Shown here: in pieces, positions 58,693 through 64,000 of the stretch
Layout: every line of letters begins with the position of its first letter
How positions within the stretch are numbered: the first letter of the stretch is position 1
NCBI GenBank assembly: GCA_024280775.1
Contig: JAJRPM010000012.1
Coordinates: 186,001-250,000 of the forward strand
Length of the DNA: 64,000 bases
Direction: 5' to 3'
From: Candidatus Zixiibacteriota bacterium
GTDB lineage: Bacteria > Zixibacteria > MSB-5A5 > GN15 > JACZUZ01
The notes under the pieces: model-generated
Told to the model about the DNA's origin: nothing
What the model saw: the letters and a program-made list of their open reading frames with translations, nothing else
The model's database searches: none
Program-made: the position numbers and the translations under genes

Positions 58693-61659
58693 CTATTTCA
58701 AATTCCGTTGGGTATTCATACCTGATTCGACAATCTCTATCTCCTCATCAGTCAGGTCATATAGATCATAGACAAGTCGGTCAATTTTGCTGTCGAGCGC
58801 AGAGCATTTGTTTTCGTAATAGGTCTTGTCCTTGTCGGTCTTGGCGGCGGCTAGTTGTTGCTTGGCGCTTAGCATTGCTTCCACGTATGCCACCATTTTG
58901 TCGTGACGTGTCTTGTCTAATGCATCTGAGAAGCTAATACAACAAAAAGGTAGGGACTTAAGTTCGTTGGTACCAACGTTGTTGTTGGTGCTTGTGATTT
59001 TGAATCGCCATTGCGTGAAACGTGAATTGAGTATCCCAAGAAGATACTCAATTCTATATGACGAGCTATCGGAGATCGTTATCGAGTTTGTAGAGTCTGC
59101 GAAGTAAGCTGGGGGAGGCATTAATGTTGCAACAACTCGCAATCGTTCATCGACACCCGTAATTCTTTGTGTAGCAATTCTTCGCAGTTTGACTCTCTGT
59201 TTTGCAGTCCCACGTACAAGGAAGCCTCTTTCATCAAACCACTCTCGACGACCCTGCTGTAACTGCTTATGAAGTTCATACTGTCCAATCTCCACACCTT
59301 TGATGAGTCGCGCCATATTCGTATCAGCCGTTATGAACTTCCTATATATTGTTTGGTTGATCTCACCGCGTGTGACTTCGAAGTCATCAGTCTCTCCCAG
59401 TCTCTTGACCGCGCTCAAAGAGTGGATCTTGCGGCAAAGTTCCCAAGCATTCGCGTCAACCAGCGGTATGGGAGTATTTACAGGGTCAATTAGTTTGGTG
59501 TCGATAAGGCGGACATGGCACTCGCGGTATGGATCGTCAAAACTATTCCATGGATAGACGCGGACATGAATCTTGGCCGAATCAAATGTTCCTGAAGTCA
59601 CTTTCGACCCGGTTAGAACGACTGTAGAGAGTTTGGCAGTCGAGAATATTCTGCGCTTTGGATTGTCTTTCTGCGGAAAACAAGCAGCCAGCAAATCATC
59701 CGTCGACAGAATCAAGTGAAGGCGAGTGCGATTACAGCTAATATCGGCTAGAAGGGCAAGTGGCACGATTATTCCTATCGATCCTCTATTTCGCAGAACC
59801 TTGAGGGATCGCACTATGAAGAATCGAAACATGTTCAATTTACCACCAAGTGCGGACTCGTAGCTTGGTGTATCTCTAATATGTTCTCTAAGAGTTTTGT
59901 GCGGCCATGAACTCTCACCCCTTTCTTTTTCAATAACTTCATACGGTGGATTACCCACTATAGCGTCAAAACCACCCTTTTTCATAATTTCTGGAAAGGC
60001 ATCCTCGAAATCCATCGGGTTGAGTTTGCGCTCTTCTTCGGTGGCGAAAAGTTGACCATCGAGAATATCTCTTCCAATGAGCGAATTGCCACAGATAATG
60101 TTCTTGCTCAAGTCAGGTAGAAGTTTTTTCATTTTTGCCACGTGCTCAAAGTCCAGCAGATACTGATGTGCGCTACCCTCAGTTTCTTCTTGTAGCAGTT
60201 TTAGGTAGAGCGAAAGCTGACAGACTTCAACCGCCTGTGAATCGATGTCCACTCCATAGATATTGTTAAGCAGGATTTCGCGCTTCTTGTGCAAAGAAAG
60301 ATAGAGCTTACCGTCACGCTTAATGCAGTCGCCCTTCTTTGCATTGCCTGGATTCTCATTGTAGTATTGTCCGTGGTATTTGAGCAAAACATCATAGGCC
60401 CCAAGCAAAAATGAACCACTCCCACAGGAAATATCACCAAAACTCATTTTGGCTATCTGAGCGGGAGTCTTGCCAGTTATTAATCTGCCGATGGTATTCT
60501 CCACAATATAGCGGACAATGTATTCTGGCGTATAGTAAACACCTCCGGCCTTACGAACTTCTGGTTTCTCCTCAACCTTGGCTCGTTTGGCAGTAGCGAC
60601 GATTACTTTACCGAGGAACCTTTCGTAGATTGAACCGAGAATATGGATTGGTATAGCGTTGAAATCATACGGTGAATTGATATGCGCAAGACGTTCACAT
60701 ATACCTGAGAATACACTGTCGTCAACCTGCAACTCGGCACTATCAAGGATATCGTGGCGCTTGTAAACAATCCCATTGTAAATGCTATCAAGTCGACGGC
60801 AGGCGACAATAAAGTCTTCCCAGGCAGCGCCTCTTTCACCAAAACGCTCTACTATTCTCTGCGCTTCGATACCTTTGTCTTCAAGAAACCTGAGAAAGAC
60901 CAGCCGGTCTAATGTGCGTTGTGACAGCTCAGTCAATATCTCACTGTCGAAATCCGGATTTTTGTTCTTGAATGTGCGAGCCAGGGCTGTGCGATACTCG
61001 TCTAGCTCGGCCAGAAAAGACTTGTCTATACTTTGGTATCCGCCTGGGAAAAGGCCCCGTTGGACAGCTTTTCCGCGTGGTTTGGGAAGTTCCTTGGCTC
61101 GTTTTTCTATCGACCCATTGGAGACGGCCTCTCGTGAGAATAGCCAATAGATTTCGGCGAATTTCTCGCGGTTCGTATAGTCAGTATAATGGAGTTTGAT
61201 GATGGCTCTACTGAGGGCGGTCTCAACATCCGGGCGGTAACGACAATCAAGGACGTGCAACTGTTCAAAGTCAGTCAAAACTGCGAGAGGTGTCTCGCTA
61301 TTCCAGCCATAGCGGATTAACTGGAAATAATTTTCCTTTGATCCGATTTCAATAAAGGGTTTTTTCGCTTCGACGTAGAACCGAACATCATGAAAATTCG
61401 GCGTCAGATGGAATGCATAGTCGGCTCGTCTCTGCGTCCCACCCGCTACCACACCTTTTTCAACTTTAACTTCCTGTTCGTAGGGGTTGGTTTGCTTCTC
61501 ATGGTTTACATCCCAACCAAGAGCAATCCAAAATTTGTCAATAAAGTCAATTCTCGCCTGCGCTTCCGAATACTTTGAGTCCTTGTAGTGACTTTCATTA
61601 CGCCTGAAGTCCTCAACAAGACTCTTAACTTTTTCAAAGGCAGTATCTAGTTCAGGCAT
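58693..61659 (-). CDS. Type IIG restriction-modification enzyme (fused endonuclease and N6-adenine methylase)
   Basis: One polypeptide of 988 residues. Residues 30-100 look like a PD-(D/E)xK nuclease: RADYAFHL with Asp80 and FYVEAKKP with Glu97 and Lys99. The methylase begins at AGGVYYTPEYIVRYIVENTI (motif X, about residue 371), then DISCGSGSFLLG (motif I, about 409) and VGNPPYEV (motif IV, about 570). The rest is the target recognition domain, ending with the coil NKCSALDSKIDRLVYDLYDL typical of Eco57I/MmeI-type enzymes. Such enzymes methylate one strand and cut at a distance. It sits between parB and the M23-bactofilin pair and looks like an insertion into that locus, yet it joins M23 by only three bases. 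Confidence 0.92.
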   Translation of the reverse strand: MPELDTAFEKVKSLVEDFRRNESHYKDSKYSEAQARIDFIDKFWIALGWDVNHEKQTNPYEQEVKVEKGVVAGGTQRRADYAFHLTPNFHDVRFYVEAKKPFIEIGSKENYFQLIRYGWNSETPLAVLTDFEQLHVLDCRYRPDVETALSRAIIKLHYTDYTNREKFAEIYWLFSREAVSNGSIEKRAKELPKPRGKAVQRGLFPGGYQSIDKSFLAELDEYRTALARTFKNKNPDFDSEILTELSQRTLDRLVFLRFLEDKGIEAQRIVERFGERGAAWEDFIVACRRLDSIYNGIVYKRHDILDSAELQVDDSVFSGICERLAHINSPYDFNAIPIHILGSIYERFLGKVIVATAKRAKVEEKPEVRKAGGVYYTPEYIVRYIVENTIGRLITGKTPAQIAKMSFGDISCGSGSFLLGAYDVLLKYHGQYYNENPGNAKKGDCIKRDGKLYLSLHKKREILLNNIYGVDIDSQAVEVCQLSLYLKLLQEETEGSAHQYLLDFEHVAKMKKLLPDLSKNIICGNSLIGRDILDGQLFATEEERKLNPMDFEDAFPEIMKKGGFDAIVGNPPYEVIEKERGESSWPHKTLREHIRDTPSYESALGGKLNMFRFFIVRSLKVLRNRGSIGIIVPLALLADISCNRTRLHLILSTDDLLAACFPQKDNPKRRIFSTAKLSTVVLTGSKVTSGTFDSAKIHVRVYPWNSFDDPYRECHVRLIDTKLIDPVNTPIPLVDANAWELCRKIHSLSAVKRLGETDDFEVTRGEINQTIYRKFITADTNMARLIKGVEIGQYELHKQLQQGRREWFDERGFLVRGTAKQRVKLRRIATQRITGVDERLRVVATLMPPPAYFADSTNSITISDSSSYRIEYLLGILNSRFTQWRFKITSTNNNVGTNELKSLPFCCISFSDALDKTRHDKMVAYVEAMLSAKQQLAAAKTDKDKTYYENKCSALDSKIDRLVYDLYDLTDEEIEIVESGMNTQRNLK

Positions 61660-61797
61660 GAATGTAAATCCCCATAATGTTCAATGTTGTGTCAGGCTGT
61701 CAGGTCTGACACTCACCCTACAGCGCCCGAGAAATGTCGAGTTTCTATGATCACTAAAGCCCTCGCCGGAACCCGACCTACATATACAAGAGGCTAC
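61660..61797. other. parB downstream gap with a half R4 repeat
   Basis: 138 bases between parB and the restriction-modification gene. It holds GCCGGAACCCGACCTA (61766-61781), a half copy of the R4 palindrome, and an inverted GTCAGGCTGTCAGGTCTGAC-like segment near 61690-61710. No gene is seen. The repeat could mark the boundary at which the restriction-modification gene entered. Confidence 0.55.
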
Positions 61798-62778
61798 TCA
61801 CATCAACCGCACCGTCTGCAACAACTCCAACAATCGATTCAAGTCATCAACCCCACCATACTCAATCTCAATCTTACCGCGCTTCAACCCCGGCTTTATG
61901 CGCACCGGCGCTCCCAGTCGACGTTTGAGATCTGTCTCGGCGGCCATCAAATCGATATCGCGATGTTTCGGAATCAGTCGACGGCCCTTGCGGCGCTTGG
62001 TCTCACGTTCCACATGACGCACCGATAATGAATCATTAATCACTTGATCGGCAACTGTCAATTGCTCTTCTGCGTTACTAAGGTTCAGCAACGCACGCGC
62101 ATGACCCTCAGAGAGTTTACCGTCACGTAAGTAATCCTGAATCTTCTGCGGCAAATTCAATAAGCGAATAGAATTAGCAATCGCCGAACGTGACTTGCCA
62201 ATCTTCTCGGCCATCTCAGTCTGACTCATGCCATACTGTTGCATCAATTGCTTATACCCCAGCGCTGTTTCAACCGGATTGAGATCCTCACGTTGAATAT
62301 TCTCAATCAACGCCAGTTGCAATAATGTTGCATCATCCATCGGCGGCAATACCCGCGCCGGCGCTTTGCTCATCCCAGCCAGTCGAGCCGCACGCAACCT
62401 GCGCTCACCAGCAATAAGCATGTAACCGTCACGTTCCTTGACTACCAATAGCGGTTGCAGCATTCCGTCACGTTTCAATGAGCCGGATAGCTCCTTCAAG
62501 CTCTCGTCATTAAATGTCCGGCGCGGTTGCAAACGATTCGGAAAAATCACATCCAGTGAAATCTCAAAGGAACTTTCAAAGGCCCCGTTGTCGACTTTGC
62601 TAGCCTGAGAGGATACCTGTGCAACCGATGCTTCAGAATCAATCCCCATATTTTGTCTAATCGGCTTCTCGCCATCTGAGTCGCTTGAGTCCTTTGGTCT
62701 GGCGCTGGCCTGGGTAGATTGGGTCACCACCTGGCGCATCAGCGCATCCAGCCCGCGTCCTAATACCGGTTTGCTCAT
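61798..62778 (-). CDS. parB: Chromosome partitioning protein ParB
   Basis: ParB binds parS and spreads as a CTP-dependent clamp. The 326 residues comprise a Ser/Asp-rich leader, the N-terminal ParB domain ISLDVIFPNRLQPRRTFNDE with the CTPase motif GERRLRAARLAGM, the ENIQREDLNPVETALGYKQL box and the DNA-binding HTH (EMAEKIGKSRSAIANSIRLL). A dimerisation C-terminus ends the protein. It starts one base after the parA stop (AGGAG upstream), so the two are coupled. The parS site lies near parA. Confidence 0.96.
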   Translation of the reverse strand: MSKPVLGRGLDALMRQVVTQSTQASARPKDSSDSDGEKPIRQNMGIDSEASVAQVSSQASKVDNGAFESSFEISLDVIFPNRLQPRRTFNDESLKELSGSLKRDGMLQPLLVVKERDGYMLIAGERRLRAARLAGMSKAPARVLPPMDDATLLQLALIENIQREDLNPVETALGYKQLMQQYGMSQTEMAEKIGKSRSAIANSIRLLNLPQKIQDYLRDGKLSEGHARALLNLSNAEEQLTVADQVINDSLSVRHVERETKRRKGRRLIPKHRDIDLMAAETDLKRRLGAPVRIKPGLKRGKIEIEYGGVDDLNRLLELLQTVRLM

Positions 62779-62779
62779 C

Positions 62780-63541
62780 TTAGTTTGCTCCTATTAGTTC
62801 ACTGGTGAATGCCATGTAATTTTCGGCCCCCGAAGAGAGAATATCATATTGGACAATCGGCTTACCAAAAGACGGCGCCTCCGATAGTCGTACATTGCGA
62901 TTGATAACAGTCTCATAAACCTTGTCTTTGAAGAACTTACGGATTTCGTCCGCCACCTGCCTTGATAGCTTAAGTCTGGAATCAAACATAGTCAACAGCG
63001 CGCCTTCGATAGCAAGCTCAGGATTCAATTGAGAACGCACCAAATCAATAGTGTTCAATAGCTGGCTAAGTCCCTCAAGCGCATAGTATTCACATTGAAT
63101 CGGAATCAATATCGAATCTGCCGCAGTCAAGGTGTTGATAGTCAATAGTCCCAAAGACGGCGGACAATCCACTATAATATAGTCATACTGGTCCTTAATC
63201 GGCTCCAGAGCCTGCTTCAATCGAGACTCCCGCGAGAGCATACTCACCAATTCCACCTCGGCCCCAACCAGTGAAATCGTTGCTGGAACAAGACTAAGCG
63301 TCGGTAGATCAGTGGCTAAAGTTGCCTCCGCAATCGACTTGTGGCCAATTAGGACTTCATAGATCGAGGCGTCAACTGTGGACTTATCTATCCCCACACC
63401 CGAGGAGCTATTCCCCTGAGGATCGACATCGATGAGCAGCGTCTTTTTTTCCGCCAGAGCCAGGCAGGAGCAAAGATTGATAGCCGTGGTAGTCTTACCG
63501 ACCCCACCCTTCTGATTACAAATGGCGATTGTTTTTCCCAC
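62780..63541 (-). CDS. parA: Chromosome partitioning ATPase ParA (Soj)
   Basis: ParA is a deviant Walker ATPase that moves parS-ParB complexes. The 253 residues start with a GTG (GGGAGGA six bases upstream), then GKTIAICNQKGGVGKTTTAI, LIDVDPQGNSSSGVG, DYIIVDCPPSLGLLTINTLT and TVINRNVRLSEAPSFGKPIV. It directly precedes parB and follows rsmG, the common rsmG-parA-parB order found close to replication origins. Confidence 0.97.
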   Translation of the reverse strand: MGKTIAICNQKGGVGKTTTAINLCSCLALAEKKTLLIDVDPQGNSSSGVGIDKSTVDASIYEVLIGHKSIAEATLATDLPTLSLVPATISLVGAEVELVSMLSRESRLKQALEPIKDQYDYIIVDCPPSLGLLTINTLTAADSILIPIQCEYYALEGLSQLLNTIDLVRSQLNPELAIEGALLTMFDSRLKLSRQVADEIRKFFKDKVYETVINRNVRLSEAPSFGKPIVQYDILSSGAENYMAFTSELIGAN

Positions 63542-63744
63542 GGAAAATCCTCCCGCGCCAGTGGAGCTATGAAATTCTCAGCATAGCTGTAAGAGTATTG
63601 TTTATTGTCTCGAATACTAAAAGCGGTATCAACTGTAGTAGTCAATCCGAATCAGTCAAGAATGACATTTGACGGGACAATACACAATATAAAAAACAAG
63701 CAAAGACCGTAATTAGCGCTCAGATAACGGATAATTGCTAACTC

Positions 63745-63774
63745 TGTGGACTGTTTCACGTGAAACAGTCCACA
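63745..63774. other. parS partition site (centromere) in a 30-bp perfect palindrome
   Basis: The core TGTTTCACGTGAAACA (63752-63767) is the universal parS sequence. It is extended by seven bases on each side (TGTGGAC and GTCCACA) into a perfect 30-bp palindrome. It lies 204 bases upstream of parA, between parA and the rsmG end. Confidence 0.97.
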
Positions 63775-63864
63775 ATACGCCGCCAGAGCGGTCAGTATAT
63801 GTATATATAGTAGAATTGTTTAGAGAAAGTCCATTGCGGCAATGGAGGGGCTGTGGCGGCAAGA

Positions 63865-64000
63865 TTATTGCTTATGCTTGAATACTGAGATTGTTCTCTC
63901 CAGCGAAGAACTTTCTTGAGCAGTTGCGTCTTTGGGGGCTTCTTCTGATTCGAGGCGATAAGTATAGAAAGAATGTGCGAGCGTATTGCTCACAATATCC
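63865..64000 (-). CDS. rsmG: Probable C-terminus of 16S rRNA (guanine-527) methyltransferase RsmG
   Basis: About 45 residues are visible on the right edge, ending in a TAA at 63865. The last part reads AHSFYTYRLESEEAPKDATA followed by SLERTISVFKHKQ. RsmG proteins end in a short RxLVVFRK-like strand, to which ERTISVFKHKQ is similar, and rsmG stands before parA in many genomes. The call rests on position plus a weak C-terminal likeness. Confidence 0.6.
   Translation of the reverse strand, partial: DIVSNTLAHSFYTYRLESEEAPKDATAQESSSLERTISVFKHKQ

Overview
The window reads as a chromosomal segment of a Gram-negative bacterium of the FCB superphylum, most likely candidate phylum Zixibacteria or a close relative. 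Three things support this. Two large secreted proteins end in a type IX secretion (Por) C-terminal sorting domain with a YPNPFNPTT-type linker. One secreted protein carries two dockerin-like repeats followed by a 'FSGGPAP' segment that I associate with Zixibacteria. There are also many outer-membrane and signal-peptide proteins. The phylum call is inference from motifs, not from a marker-gene tree. I see no tRNA, rRNA or CRISPR, and no transposase or phage structural gene.

Layout. 1-4.3 kb: glyS (cut by the left edge), recO, an FtsB/DivIC-like gene, a GIY-YIG protein and a catalytically altered ketol-acid reductoisomerase relative. 4.9-8.1 kb: a plus-strand operon nadC-birA-iscU-mutM. 8.1-16.9 kb: an interrupted outer-membrane protein gene, a MalK-type ATPase, then recF, dnaN and dnaA with two DnaA-box-bearing gaps, and mrp. 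17-24.4 kb: lspA, a DksA-like gene, ileS, two small BFD-type ferredoxins, an OmpA-family gene and a purine nucleoside phosphorylase. 24.6-32.8 kb: an accessory surface-protein island of five paralogous secreted proteins, whose ten-residue repeats vary from 2 to 18 copies, plus the dockerin protein. 33-42.2 kb: divIVA-like, yggS-like, an unknown low-complexity protein, alr, rex with its own operator, a TPR protein and a LOR/SDH-family enzyme. 42.3-44 kb: a DpnI homologue, a small linked ORF and a frameshifted SIMPL gene. 44.2-54.7 kb: type IX secreted proteins, a secreted M24 peptidase, a Nudix hydrolase, an epimerase, DUF1579, sodC and a beta-barrel. 54.8-64 kb: DUF58 and moxR, then bactofilin-M23-(type IIG restriction-modification)-parB-parA-parS-rsmG (cut by the right edge).

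How parts work together. dnaA-dnaN-recF and rsmG-parA-parB-parS are classic origin-proximal blocks. Three gaps carry DnaA-box sequences: dnaA-dnaN, the 1.16 kb upstream of dnaA, and moxR-bactofilin only 6.5 kb from parS. The replication origin is therefore probably inside this window, but its exact place is open. Bactofilin plus an M23 endopeptidase next to ParAB suggests a linked cell-shape and segregation locus into which a restriction-modification gene has been placed. DpnI-like and type IIG enzymes give two restriction activities.

Four families of short palindromic elements are scattered between genes, with copies in opposite orientations. The most unusual items are the decapeptide-repeat surface family, the octanucleotide repeat that sets the reading frame of an outer-membrane protein, the probable CTG start of mutM, the second DnaA-box cluster, and the restriction-modification gene inside the parAB-bactofilin locus.
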